A stretch of DNA of 48,101 nucleotides from an uncultured Pseudomonadota bacterium. Its GTDB lineage: Bacteria > Pseudomonadota > Gammaproteobacteria > Xanthomonadales > Ahniellaceae. Location: the NCBI GenBank assembly GCA_937996755.1, contig CALKUS010000099.1:1-48101 (forward strand). Reading direction: 5' to 3'. Shown here one piece after another: positions 38,758 to 47,377 of the stretch. Numbering within the stretch: position 1 is the first letter of the stretch; each line of letters starts with the position of its first letter. Made by a program: the position numbers and the translations under genes. The notes beneath the pieces are model-generated. The model was not told where the DNA came from and searched no databases. It worked only from the letters and a program-made list of their open reading frames with translations.

Positions 38758-39284
38758 GGCGATGACCGATCGAAGGCGCGCACGACGTTGTCTTCCATCA
38801 CGCCGCCGATCGCGGCCTTCAGCTTCTGTCGTGCACGAAAGAGCTGCGTCATGACCGCCGCGGGCGAGAGCCCCAGCTCGCGCGCGATCTCGTCGCAGGA
38901 GAATCCGCCGAGCACCTGCAGCAGCAGCGGCTGCCGGTACTTCGGCTCCAGTTTCTGCATCGCGCTCCGCAACAGCGCGTCGTCGCCGGACTCCTCCGGC
39001 GTGCGCGAATCGCGGTCGTCGACTTCGACGTCCGCGATGTCGTCGAGCTCCGGCGTCTTGCGTTCGTACAGCCGCGCGTGCTCGCGCCGCAGGATCGTGA
39101 TCAGCCACGACTTCGCGGCGGCCGTATCGCGCAGCTCGTCCATCGCCCGCCACGCGCGCAGGTAGGTTTCCTGCACGAGGTCGTGCGCCAGCGCCTCGTT
39201 GCGGCACAACCAGTACCCGAACCGGTACAGGTCGCCCGAGGTGGCGCGGACGAGGGCGTCGAACTGGGCCTGGGAGGCAGCCAT
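38754..39284 (-). CDS. ECF-family RNA polymerase sigma factor
   Basis: A 176-residue ECF sigma factor. Region 2 is visible as LYRFGYWLCRNEALAHDLVQETYLRAWRAMDEL with AAKSWLITILRREHARLYER. Region 4 is MQKLEPKYRQPLLLQVLGGFSCDEIARELGLSPAAVMTQLFRARQKL. It should direct RNA polymerase to a small stress regulon, often including itself. A candidate autoregulated promoter lies just upstream, placed so that transcription would start at the ATG. It is cotranscribed with its DUF3379 partner. Confidence 0.95.
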   Translation of the reverse strand: MAASQAQFDALVRATSGDLYRFGYWLCRNEALAHDLVQETYLRAWRAMDELRDTAAAKSWLITILRREHARLYERKTPELDDIADVEVDDRDSRTPEESGDDALLRSAMQKLEPKYRQPLLLQVLGGFSCDEIARELGLSPAAVMTQLFRARQKLKAAIGGVMEDNVVRAFDRSSP

Positions 39285-39291
39285 GTGGTCG

Positions 39292-39320
39292 TAGACCGGG
39301 GCGGCGGCTGAAACCTTACA
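39292..39320 (-). promoter_or_regulatory. candidate ECF-type promoter of the sigma gene
   Basis: Minus strand: TGTAAGG (39320-39314), 17 bp, GTCTA (39296-39292), then 7 nt to the ATG. The -10 GTCTA and a TGTAA-type -35 resemble known ECF promoters. Transcription would begin at or next to the start codon. Confidence 0.45.
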
Positions 39321-39462
39321 GCGAGTATGAGGCCGGTTCTGAGTCTGAGTCTGGGTCTGAGTGCGCCCGTTCGAGCCGCTCTACAAGACACGAACCTCGT
39401 ACAGCCGCTCGCACGACGCACTCCGACTCGGACCCGGACTACGGCGCGCGAAAGCGCCCGGC

Positions 39463-40353
39463 TCAGCGAATGCGTTCGAGGATGCCTTCGAGCTCGTCGA
39501 GCGAGAAATACTCGATGACGAGCTTGCCGCGACCCTTGGGCGTGTGCTGGATGGAGACCTTCGCGCCGAGCTTCTCGCCGAGCTCGCGCGTCAGCTGCGC
39601 GACGTTCGCGTCGGCAGCGGGTGCACCGGGCTTCTTCGCGGCTGCGCCGCCTTTCGCCGGCGCCGGCTCGGCATGCGCTTCGCGCGCGCGCTCCTCGAGC
39701 TCGCGGACGGACCAGCCGTGCAGCGTGGCCAGGCGCGCGAGCTCCAGCGCACGCGGCGCGGGCAAGGTGAGCAGCGCGCGCGCATGGCCCATTTCGAGCG
39801 AGCGCGCCTCCAGCATCTGCTTGATGTCGGGCGGCAGCTCCAGCAGGCGCAGCAGGTTCGACACCGCGGCGCGCGAGCGGCCGACGGCCTCGGCGGCCTG
39901 CTGGTGCGTGAGGTGGAATTCGTCGATCAACCGCTTCAGCGCGCCGGCTTCTTCCAGCGGGTTCAGGTCCTCGCGCTGGATGTTCTCGATCAGCGCCATC
40001 GCCACGGTGGCCTGGTCGGGCACCTCGCGCACGACGGCCGGCACTTCCGACAGGCCCGCGAGCTGCGCGGCGCGCCAGCGGCGCTCGCCCGCGATGATCT
40101 CGTAGCGGCCCGGGCCGATGCCGCGCACGATGATCGGCTGGATCAGGCCCTGCGCCTTGATCGAGTCGGCGAGCTCCTGCAGGCGCTCGGGGTCCATGCC
40201 CGTGCGCGGCTGGTAGCGGCCCGGCTGGATCACGCCGACCGCGAGGTTGCGCAGCTCGCCGCCGGCTTCGCCGCCGTCGGCGGCGGCCGTCGCGTCTAGG
40301 CCGAGCAATGCGTCGAGCCCGCGGCCCAGCTTCGTTTTCTTCGCTGCAGACAT
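39463..40353 (-). CDS. parB: chromosome partitioning protein ParB
   Basis: A 296-residue ParB, the parS-binding CTPase that recruits ParA. The N-terminal LGRGLDALLG (ParA-interacting) is followed by the ParB/Srx-type domain with GRYQPRTGM, the CTP-binding GERRWRAAQLAG, and MALIENIQREDLNPLEEA. The HTH is near 140-165 (THQQAAEAVGRSRAAVSNLLRLLELP), and the C-terminus dimerises. The start at 40353 follows AGGGAAG; it is 25 bp after the parA stop. No perfect parS (TGTTTCACGTGAAACA) is seen in the window. Confidence 0.97.
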   Translation of the reverse strand: MSAAKKTKLGRGLDALLGLDATAAADGGEAGGELRNLAVGVIQPGRYQPRTGMDPERLQELADSIKAQGLIQPIIVRGIGPGRYEIIAGERRWRAAQLAGLSEVPAVVREVPDQATVAMALIENIQREDLNPLEEAGALKRLIDEFHLTHQQAAEAVGRSRAAVSNLLRLLELPPDIKQMLEARSLEMGHARALLTLPAPRALELARLATLHGWSVRELEERAREAHAEPAPAKGGAAAKKPGAPAADANVAQLTRELGEKLGAKVSIQHTPKGRGKLVIEYFSLDELEGILERIR

Positions 40354-40378
40354 TCGGAACCAACTTCCCTGTAGCTGT

Positions 40379-41167
40379 TTACGCCGCGTTGTGCTCGGCC
40401 TTGCCGCCGCGTTCGCGGCGCAACATCTCGCCGGCGAGGCCGAGGTAGGCGATGGCGCCGCGCGATTCGCGGTCGTATTGCGAAATCGGCTTGCCGTGCG
40501 ACGGCGCTTCGGCGAGGCGGACATTGCGCGGCACGACCGTGCGGTAGACCTTGTCGCCGAAGTGCTTCAGCAACTGTGCCGAGACTTCGTTGCCGAGGTT
40601 GTTGCGCACGTCATACATCGTGCGCAGCAGGCCCTCGACCTCGAGCTCGGGGTTGAGGCGCGTGCGCACGGCCTTGATCGTGTTCAGCAGTGCCGTGAGG
40701 CCCTCGAGCGCGAAGTACTCGCACTGCATCGGGATCAGCACGCCCTGCGCGGCCGTGAGCGCGTTCAGCGTCAGCAGCGACAGCGACGGCGGGCAGTCGA
40801 TGAGGATGTACTGGTAGCGCGGCGCCACCTGCGCGAGCACCGTGCGCAGGCGCGTCTCGCGCGCGATCTCGTCCATCATGCGGATCTCGGCGGCCGTGAG
40901 GTCGCCGTTGCCGGGCAGCAGGTCGAAGCCGGCTTCCGTCGTGACGATCGCGCGCTCGACCGGTACTTCCTCGAGCAGCGCCTCGCAACCGTTCGGCTTC
41001 GCCTCCGACTTGTTCACGCCGGACGCCATCGTGGCGTTGCCCTGCGGGTCGAGGTCGACGAGCAGCACCTTGCGGCGCGCTTCGGCGAGCGCGGCGGCGA
41101 GGTTCACGGCAGTGGTGGTCTTGCCGACGCCGCCCTTCTGGTTGGCGACGGCGATGATGCGCGTCAT
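40379..41167 (-). CDS. parA: chromosome partitioning ATPase ParA (Soj)
   Basis: A 262-residue P-loop ATPase that binds nucleoid DNA and separates origin regions. The deviant Walker A KGGVGKTTT follows MTRIIAVANQ. Next come LLVDLDPQGNAT (Walker A') and YILIDCPPSLSLLTLNAL (Walker B). It is placed between rsmG and parB, the classic order for the chromosomal Soj/Spo0J system. Confidence 0.98.
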   Translation of the reverse strand: MTRIIAVANQKGGVGKTTTAVNLAAALAEARRKVLLVDLDPQGNATMASGVNKSEAKPNGCEALLEEVPVERAIVTTEAGFDLLPGNGDLTAAEIRMMDEIARETRLRTVLAQVAPRYQYILIDCPPSLSLLTLNALTAAQGVLIPMQCEYFALEGLTALLNTIKAVRTRLNPELEVEGLLRTMYDVRNNLGNEVSAQLLKHFGDKVYRTVVPRNVRLAEAPSHGKPISQYDRESRGAIAYLGLAGEMLRRERGGKAEHNAA

Positions 41168-41206
41168 GGCGATCGAGTCGTGGTGCGGGAAGTCGGGGTC
41201 GGGCCC

Positions 41207-41860
41207 CTAAACGGACCGCTTAAGTACCACCAAGTACCGGTCCGCGTCCAAGCCGGGCACGGCGAGGCGCTCGGTGCGCGGGTGCGCCCAGCCAGGGGCG
41301 AGCAGCCGCAGCTCGTCCTCATGGCCCGGCCCTTTCATCGCGTACAGCGTGCCGCCGGCAGCGAGCCAGTGCGCGGCGAGCGCGGCGAGGTCGGGCAGTG
41401 CGGCGAGCGCACGCGCGACGACCGCGTCCACTTCGCCCGGCTTGCCCGATTCGGCGCGCGCTTCGCGCACGACCACGTTCGCGAGTGCCAGCTGCCGCTG
41501 CGCCTCGCGCAGGAAGCGCGCCTTCTTGCCGTTCGACTCGACGAGCACGACCTGCACGTCCGGCCGCGCGATCGCGAGCGGAATCCCGGGCAGGCCGGCG
41601 CCCGTACCCAAGTCCGCGACGCGCGCCTCGCGTACGTGCGGCACGATCGCGAGGCTGTCGAGCAGGTGGCGCTCGACCATCGCTTCGACCTCGCGCACCG
41701 CCGTCAGGTTGTAGGTCGCGTTCCAGCGCGCGAGCAGCGCCAGGTAGTCGAGCAACGCGTCGTGCTGCGCATCGCCGAGCGCGAGACCGAGCGCGACCGT
41801 GCCCGCGACGAGGCGCTGGCGCAGGTGCTCGGGTCGGGGCTGGCTCACGTCGTCGGGCAC
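41207..41860 (-). CDS. rsmG: 16S rRNA (guanine-527-N7)-methyltransferase RsmG
   Basis: A 217-residue SAM-dependent methyltransferase that makes m7G527 in 16S rRNA. The SAM motif is VADLGTGAGLPGIPLAIARPD, preceded by YNLTAVREVEAMVERHLLDSLA. The loop VLVESNGKKARFLRE binds SAM, and VVARALAALPDLA is the motif for RsmG. Loss of this gene gives low-level streptomycin resistance in several bacteria. It lies 39 bp before parA, on the same strand. Confidence 0.96.
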   Translation of the reverse strand: MPDDVSQPRPEHLRQRLVAGTVALGLALGDAQHDALLDYLALLARWNATYNLTAVREVEAMVERHLLDSLAIVPHVREARVADLGTGAGLPGIPLAIARPDVQVVLVESNGKKARFLREAQRQLALANVVVREARAESGKPGEVDAVVARALAALPDLAALAAHWLAAGGTLYAMKGPGHEDELRLLAPGWAHPRTERLAVPGLDADRYLVVLKRSV

Positions 41861-41913
41861 CGCGCGAAAAAGGGCGCGCAGTGTAGCGGCCGGCGTGGCC
41901 GCGATCGACGACG

Positions 41914-42423
41914 TCAGGTCACGCGGATGTTCGGATCGGTCCCGCGCGGCGGCTGGCGATCGAGCTGGCAGCGGATCACGACGATGCCGTGCAGCTTCAG
42001 CTCGGCATTCAGCAGCGGCTTCAGCTGCTGGTTGACCTCGGCGGGCGGCTGCGCCAGCAGCGTCGGGCGTTCGCGCAGCGCGCGCGCGAGCGTGTCGAGC
42101 ACGACGTCGTCCAGGTGGTCGGCTTCGGGATCGGCGCGCGCGGCGTCCAGGACCTGGAAATACAGGCGGCCGTGCAGCGCCGGCGATTCCGGCGCGAGCT
42201 CGCGCAGCAGGTTCGGCGTCAGGGTCAGGGAGCGGCCGTTCAGGCTCACCCGGTGCGCGACGCGGTCGACCAGCGGCAGGATCCAGTGCAGGCCGGCGTT
42301 CAGCGTCCGGCGGTAGCTGCCGAAGCGGTGGACGGTGTAGGCATGGCCTTCGGGGACGCGCTTGAGGGACAGCACGGCCAGCGTGGCGAAAGTCAGCAAG
42401 ATCCAGGCGAGCGGGGCGTTCAT
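41914..42423 (-). CDS. short SPFH/Band 7 domain membrane protein
   Basis: A 169-residue protein with an N-terminal membrane helix (APLAWILLTFATLAVLSL), then the start of an SPFH/stomatin domain (VPEGHAYTVHRFGSYRRTLNAGLHWILPLVDRVAHRVSL). The usual long C-terminal coiled coil is missing, so it is short for the family and could be a truncated or specialised scaffold. The C-terminal ELKLHGIVVIRCQLDRQ matches the later SPFH strands. AT-rich promoter sequence lies upstream (42424-42540). It follows the EAL regulator on the same strand. Confidence 0.85.
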   Translation of the reverse strand: MNAPLAWILLTFATLAVLSLKRVPEGHAYTVHRFGSYRRTLNAGLHWILPLVDRVAHRVSLNGRSLTLTPNLLRELAPESPALHGRLYFQVLDAARADPEADHLDDVVLDTLARALRERPTLLAQPPAEVNQQLKPLLNAELKLHGIVVIRCQLDRQPPRGTDPNIRVT

Positions 42424-42540
42424 ATTCTGGTCTTTCAGCGACTTACAGACGTCTTTTAATCCCGAATCTGGGAAAAGTCCATAAGGCGCTACGATTGTTC
42501 GGGAAGAATCCTAGTGTGTCGTCCTGTAACGGGACGTAAA
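42424..42540 (-). promoter_or_regulatory. AT-richer upstream region of the SPFH gene
   Basis: About 115 bp with clearly lower GC than its surroundings (runs such as CTTTTAATCCC and GGGAAAAG). It probably contains the promoter of the SPFH gene, but I cannot name a reliable -35/-10 pair. A small inverted repeat CGTCC-TGTAAC-GGGACG lies at 42520-42536. Confidence 0.4.
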
Positions 42541-42617
42541 CGAAGCGTTGGGCCGAAGATGCGCCCGCAAACGGCCAGCGACCGTGCGGGCGCGCACAGA
42601 ACAACGACGGGGGCGGG

Positions 42618-42650
42618 AAAAAGCGGAAATCGACCGCGCCGGGCGCGGTC
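42618..42650 (-). terminator. intrinsic terminator of the EAL regulator gene
   Basis: Minus strand: GACCGCGC-CCG-GCGCGGTC (42650-42632), then GATTTCCGCTTTTT. The stem is followed by an imperfect U-tract, 12 bp after the stop. Confidence 0.65.
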
Positions 42651-42661
42651 GTGGTCCGGGC

Positions 42662-45241
42662 TCAGCTGACGGGCGCAGCGACCGCCGCAGCGGGCAGGAT
42701 CGTGGCGAAGTCGATCTCGCCGAGCGGGCGCGGCTCGCCGAGGTAGTTGCCCTGCACGAAATCGACGCCGCACGTGCGCAGCGCCGTCAGCGTCGCGAAG
42801 CCGTCGACGTGCTCGGCGATCACCTTCATGCGCAGCGACTTCGCGAGCGACGTGATCGAGTGCACCATCTTCGTGTCGAGCTCCGAGCCGGCCATGCCCT
42901 CGACGAAACTGCCTTCGATCTTCACGAAGTCGACGGGCAGGTGGCGCAGGTGCGTGAACGACGAGAAGCCCGTGCCGAAATCGTCGAGCGCGAAGCGGCA
43001 ACCGAGCCCCTTCATCGTCGTGATGAAGCGCCGCACGTTGTGCAGGTTCGTCATCTCCGACGTTTCGGTGATCTCGAACACGAGCTGCCCGGGCAACGCG
43101 TTCGATGCGCGCACCGCGTCGGCGATCAGCTTGAGCGTCTCGGGATCGGCGAGCGTCTGGTTCGACAGGTTGACGTTGAACGCGATGCGCGACGCGTGCG
43201 CGCGCAGGTTCGCGAGCTGGCGCAGCGCGCGCGTGATGATCCAGAGGTCGATGCGCGGCATCATGCCGACGCGCTCCGCGAGCGGCACGAACACGCCGGG
43301 CGAAATCACCTCGCCGTTCTTGCCGACCATCCGCACCAGCATCTCGAACAGGTAGACCTGGTTTCCGCCGGCGCCATCGAGGCGCCAGCCGTGGCGCTCG
43401 GTGATGCGCGACTCGTCGTCGGGCAGCGCGGAGATCGGCACGATCGGCTGCACTTCGAACGTGAAGCGGTCTTCCTCGATCGCGCTGCGGAAGCGGTCGC
43501 TCCAGCCCGCTTCGAGCTCGCGTGCGACGCGCAGCTCGTGCTCGCCGACGTAGATCTGCGTCTGGTCGCGGCCGCGCTGCTTGGCGAGCTTGCACGCGGC
43601 GCGCGCGCGCTCCAGCGAGTATTCGGCCGACGGCGTCTCGCGCGAGATGATCGCAACGCCCACCGACACCGTGGCGTAGCGGCGGATGCCGTTCGCGACG
43701 TAGTGGCACTGGTGCGCGAGCTCGCGGAAGCCGTCCGCGATCGTGAACAGGTTGTCGAGCTGCACGCCGACCAGCAGCAGCGCGAGGCGATCGCCCTCGA
43801 GGCGCGCGAGCACGTCGCCTTCGCGCAGGCGACGGCCGAGCTGCTGGCCGACGTCGACCACGAGCTGGTCGGACACGCCGGGCCCGCCGGCGTCGATGAT
43901 GTGCGTGAAGCGGTCGATGTCGATGTAGAGCAGCGCGGCATAGCCGCCCTGCTCGCGCCGCCGCGTCACTTCCTGGCCGAGCGCATGGTTGAAGTGGCGC
44001 GCGTTGTAAAGGCCGGTGAGCGCGTCGTGCGCGAGCTCCCAGCGCAGGCGATCGGCGCTCTTGCGCTCGCCGATGTCGCGGAACACGACGACCGAGCCTT
44101 CGCGCTTGCCGCCGATGTCCAGCGGCAGCACCGAGCATTCCACCGGCAGCGGGTCGCCCGAGCGGCGCCAGAACACGGTCTCGAGGTTGTTGAGCGGCGT
44201 GCCCGCGCCGTACGACTGCGCGAGCGCCGACTCGCTCGGCTTCAGCAGCGTGCCGTCCTCGGACGAGTGGTGGAACAGCGTATGCGCGTGCTTGCCGACC
44301 ACGTCGGCCTCGTCGCTCACGCCCAGCAGCCGCATCGCCATCGGGTTCACGAACGTCACGACACCGGCGTCGTCGACGCCGTACACGCCATCGCCGACCG
44401 AGCCGAGGATGCCGTCCAGGCGCTGTTTCTCGGCCGCCACCTTCTTCTGCATCTGGATCTGCCGCGCGAGCGAGCCGACGCGCGCGAGGAACAGCTCCTT
44501 CGCCTCGTTCTTGAACATGCACTCGACGGCGCCGGCCTCGAGGCAACGCTTGATGACGTCCTCGCGGTAGGTGCCGGTGATGATCGCGAGCATCGTGTGC
44601 GTCGCGGCCTTCGTGTCGCGCAGCCGCCGGCACAGCTCGTCGCCGTCGCCGTCGGGCAGGAAGTAGTCGATGACGGCGAGGTCGTAGCGACCGTCCTTCG
44701 CGAGCTCGTAGCCCTCGTTGACCGACGACGCGACGTCGACGGCGAATCCGTCGCGCTGCAGCAGCTGCTTGTACGCGAGGCGCACGCTGGCGGAATCGTC
44801 GACGAACAGCATGCGGATGCCGTTCGCGCCGCGCGGCACTTCGTCCTGGGCCGGCGCGTCGACGTCGGGTACGAACTGGCGGATCGCGGCCGGGATGCGG
44901 CTGAACTGCGCCCACGGTACGAACAGCGCATCGTTGCGCGAATCGATCCAGCGCACGAGCTCCGGCGTCTTCTCGTGCGCGAGCACGAGCACGGGCAGCG
45001 GCGGGTCGTGCGTTTCCTTGAGGAACTTGAGCAGCTCGGCGAACTCGCGCGTCTGGCGCGGCGGCGTTCCGAGCAGTACGACGCGGTACGGCGTGCCCTG
45101 CGTCTGCGAGTGGCGCAGGTGCTCCAGCGCTTCGCCGTAGCTGGTGAGCTCCGACCAGCGCGCGAACTGCGCCGCCTGCAGCGTGCGAGCCAGCAGGTGC
45201 GCGAGTGTGGCCGATCGTTCGACGACGAGGATGCCGGACAT
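42662..45241 (-). CDS. REC-REC-PAS-GGDEF-EAL cyclic-di-GMP regulator
   Basis: An 859-residue cytoplasmic regulator. The first receiver (1-125) is degenerate: MSGILVVERS replaces the acidic pair and VVLLGTPP lacks the phosphorylatable Asp. The second receiver (about 140-260) is complete (FVDDSASV; Asp192 in VIDYFLPDG; Lys in MFKNEAKE). A PAS domain follows (about 280-400, GVDDAGVVTFVNPMAMRLLG). The GGDEF domain is inactive (EGDRL in place of GGDEF). The EAL domain keeps Glu633 (FEMLVR), Asn (NVNLSNQT), FEITET, DDFGTGFSS, Lys (FVKIEGSF), AEHVD and VQGNYLGEP, so it may still hydrolyse c-di-GMP. The start at 45241 fits the REC domain. It is divergent from hemB. Confidence 0.92.
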   Translation of the reverse strand: MSGILVVERSATLAHLLARTLQAAQFARWSELTSYGEALEHLRHSQTQGTPYRVVLLGTPPRQTREFAELLKFLKETHDPPLPVLVLAHEKTPELVRWIDSRNDALFVPWAQFSRIPAAIRQFVPDVDAPAQDEVPRGANGIRMLFVDDSASVRLAYKQLLQRDGFAVDVASSVNEGYELAKDGRYDLAVIDYFLPDGDGDELCRRLRDTKAATHTMLAIITGTYREDVIKRCLEAGAVECMFKNEAKELFLARVGSLARQIQMQKKVAAEKQRLDGILGSVGDGVYGVDDAGVVTFVNPMAMRLLGVSDEADVVGKHAHTLFHHSSEDGTLLKPSESALAQSYGAGTPLNNLETVFWRRSGDPLPVECSVLPLDIGGKREGSVVVFRDIGERKSADRLRWELAHDALTGLYNARHFNHALGQEVTRRREQGGYAALLYIDIDRFTHIIDAGGPGVSDQLVVDVGQQLGRRLREGDVLARLEGDRLALLLVGVQLDNLFTIADGFRELAHQCHYVANGIRRYATVSVGVAIISRETPSAEYSLERARAACKLAKQRGRDQTQIYVGEHELRVARELEAGWSDRFRSAIEEDRFTFEVQPIVPISALPDDESRITERHGWRLDGAGGNQVYLFEMLVRMVGKNGEVISPGVFVPLAERVGMMPRIDLWIITRALRQLANLRAHASRIAFNVNLSNQTLADPETLKLIADAVRASNALPGQLVFEITETSEMTNLHNVRRFITTMKGLGCRFALDDFGTGFSSFTHLRHLPVDFVKIEGSFVEGMAGSELDTKMVHSITSLAKSLRMKVIAEHVDGFATLTALRTCGVDFVQGNYLGEPRPLGEIDFATILPAAAVAAPVS

Positions 45242-45452
45242 TGCTGCGTATGGGCTCGAAATCCGCCGTGACGTGCCGCCCCAATCGGTCGTCACGGGGA
45301 GCGCAATCACAGCAGTGTGCGCAGGCAACGTCAATGCGACGTTGGACCGTATGCTCGCGCGGGACATAACGGGCAGGCCGGGTTTTCACGCGCTCCGTCG
45401 GGCATTCCGCGGTAAATTGCCGGCCCGCTTCCGCGCGTCCCGGTTCGCCGCC

Positions 45453-46448
45453 ATGCCCTATCCCGCCACCCGTCCCCGCCGCATGCGCCGCGACGCGTTC
45501 TCGCGCCGGCTGATGCGCGAGACCGTGCTGTCGACGAACGACCTGATCTGGCCGGTGTTCGTGCGCGAAGGGCAGGCGACGCGCGAGCCCGTGGCGTCGA
45601 TGCCGCGCGTCGAGCGCCTGACCATCGACGAGCTGCTGCGCTCGGCCAGCGAGGCGCACGCGCTCGGTGTGCCCGCCGTCGCGCTGTTCCCGGTGACGCC
45701 GCCCGAGGCCAAGAGCCTGGACGCCCGCGAGGCCTGGAATGCCGGCGGGCTCGTGCAGCGCGCCGTGGCGGCGCTCAAGCGCGAGCTGCCGGGCCTCGGC
45801 GTGATCACCGACATCGCGCTGGACCCGTTCACGACGCACGGCCAGGACGGCCTGATCGACGATTCCGGCTACGTCATGAACGACGAGACCGTCGCGGCGC
45901 TCGTGCGCCAGGCGCTCTCGCATGCCGAGGCCGGCGCGGACGTGGTCGCCCCGTCGGACATGATGGACGGCCGCATCGGCGCGATCCGCGACGCGCTGGA
46001 GGCCGCCGGCCGGCGCCACACGCGCATCCTGGCCTACTCGGCGAAGTACGCGTCGTCGTTCTACGGCCCGTTCCGGGACGCCGTCGGCTCGGCCGGCGCG
46101 CTCGGCAAGGGCGACAAGTACACGTACCAGATGGACCCGGCGAACAGCGACGAAGCGCTGCGCGAAGTCGAGCTCGACCTGGCCGAAGGCGCCGACATGG
46201 TCATGGTGAAGCCCGGCCTGCCCTACCTCGACATCGTGCGGCGCGTGAAGGACCGCTTCGGCGCGCCCACGTTCGTCTACCAGGTCAGCGGCGAGTACGC
46301 GATGCTCGAGGCCGCGGCCGCCAACGGCTGGCTCGACCGCCGCGCGTGCGCGCTGGAGGCCCTCACGTCGATCAAGCGCGCGGGCGCCGATGCCGTGCTC
46401 ACCTATTACGCGGTCGACGCCGCGAGGTGGCTCAGGGAGCACGGCTGA
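45453..46448 (+). CDS. hemB: delta-aminolevulinic acid dehydratase HemB
   Basis: Porphobilinogen synthase of the heme pathway. It is 331 residues long. The active-site lysines are in AYSAKYASSFYGPF and MVMVKPGLPYLDI. The metal-site region is DIALDPFTTHGQDG, with Asp in place of the zinc-binding Cys of the E. coli type, so it is the Mg-dependent form as in Pseudomonas. The ATG at 45453 gives the usual MPYPATRPRRMRR start. aroE follows after 47 bp. Confidence 0.97.
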   Translation: MPYPATRPRRMRRDAFSRRLMRETVLSTNDLIWPVFVREGQATREPVASMPRVERLTIDELLRSASEAHALGVPAVALFPVTPPEAKSLDAREAWNAGGLVQRAVAALKRELPGLGVITDIALDPFTTHGQDGLIDDSGYVMNDETVAALVRQALSHAEAGADVVAPSDMMDGRIGAIRDALEAAGRRHTRILAYSAKYASSFYGPFRDAVGSAGALGKGDKYTYQMDPANSDEALREVELDLAEGADMVMVKPGLPYLDIVRRVKDRFGAPTFVYQVSGEYAMLEAAAANGWLDRRACALEALTSIKRAGADAVLTYYAVDAARWLREHG

Positions 46449-46458
46449 GCGACGGGCG

Positions 46459-46464
46459 TACAAT
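46459..46464 (+). promoter_or_regulatory. candidate -10 element of aroE
   Basis: TACAAT followed by TCCGG in the 47-bp gap between hemB and aroE, 31 bp before the aroE ATG. The -35 region is poor. Confidence 0.45.
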
Positions 46465-46495
46465 TCCGGTCCCGCGCTTCGCGAGGGCACCCGCC

Positions 46496-47377
46496 ATGTT
46501 CGAGACCCAGGAAGAGCCGCTTCCCGCGCAGCCCGTGGCGATCGCGCCCGCGCGGCATGCCGTATTCGGCTCGCCGATCGCGCATTCGAAGTCGCCCTGG
46601 ATCCACGCGCGGTTCGGCGAGCAATGCGGCATCCCGCTGACCTACCAGGCGATCGAAGCGGGGCCGGACGCGTTCGCCGCCGCGCTCGAGGCGTTCGCGA
46701 AGGCCGGCGGCACGGGCGCCAACGTCACGCTGCCGCTCAAGACGGTCGCGGCGAAGCTCGCGCGCGAGCTCGGCGACGCGGCGCGCCGCAGCGGCGTCGT
46801 CAACACGCTCACGCGCCTGCCGGACGGCGGCTGGCGCGGCGACAACACGGACGGCATCGGCCTGGTCACCGACATCGCGGAGCGCCAGCGCATCGACATC
46901 CGCGGGCGTCGCACGCTCGTGCTCGGCGCCGGCGGCGCCGTGCAGGGCGTGATCGACGCGCTGCTGGAGGCCGGCGTGTCGGAGGTGGTGCTGGCCAATC
47001 GCACGCCGGCGCGTGCCGACGCGCTCGCCGACCGCATCGGCGATCCCGCGCGCGTGCACACGCGCTACTGGGAGGCGCTCGGCGACGCCGGCGGCTTCGA
47101 GCTCATCGTGAACGGCACGGCGGCCGGCCATTCCGGCCAGCCGCTGCAGCTGCCGTTCTCGCTCGCGATGTCGCGCACGCTCGCCTACGACCTGAACTAC
47201 GGCCGCGCCGCGGTGGATTTCCTCGCCTGGGCGCGCGCCGCGGGTTGCTCCTATGTGTTCGACGGGCTCGGCATGCTGGTCGAGCAGGCCGCGGAAGCGT
47301 TCCGCATCTGGCATGGCGTCCGGCCCGAAACCGATCCCGTGTACCAGCAGCTGCGCGCCTCCGTTCCGCGACCATGA
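46496..47377 (+). CDS. aroE: shikimate dehydrogenase AroE
   Basis: NADP-dependent reduction of 3-dehydroshikimate to shikimate, in the aromatic amino acid pathway. It is 293 residues long with a short N-terminal extension (MFETQEEPLPAQPVAIAPA) before the family start FGSPIAHSKSPWIH. The catalytic Lys is in NVTLPLKTVAAKLA and the Asp is in RGDNTDGIGL. The nucleotide loop is VLGAGGAVQGVI and the NRTPARADAL follows. Its TGA overlaps a possible 36-residue frame (ATG at 47374). Confidence 0.96.
   Translation: MFETQEEPLPAQPVAIAPARHAVFGSPIAHSKSPWIHARFGEQCGIPLTYQAIEAGPDAFAAALEAFAKAGGTGANVTLPLKTVAAKLARELGDAARRSGVVNTLTRLPDGGWRGDNTDGIGLVTDIAERQRIDIRGRRTLVLGAGGAVQGVIDALLEAGVSEVVLANRTPARADALADRIGDPARVHTRYWEALGDAGGFELIVNGTAAGHSGQPLQLPFSLAMSRTLAYDLNYGRAAVDFLAWARAAGCSYVFDGLGMLVEQAAEAFRIWHGVRPETDPVYQQLRASVPRP

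Noticed and set aside
39285..41206. parS site near parA-parB
   Set aside because: I looked for TGTTTCACGTGAAACA and close variants in the gaps and found none.
42489..46490. 1333-codon minus-strand frame across the EAL regulator and hemB
   Set aside because: It is a shadow frame with repetitive Arg/Ala composition crossing two real genes on different strands.
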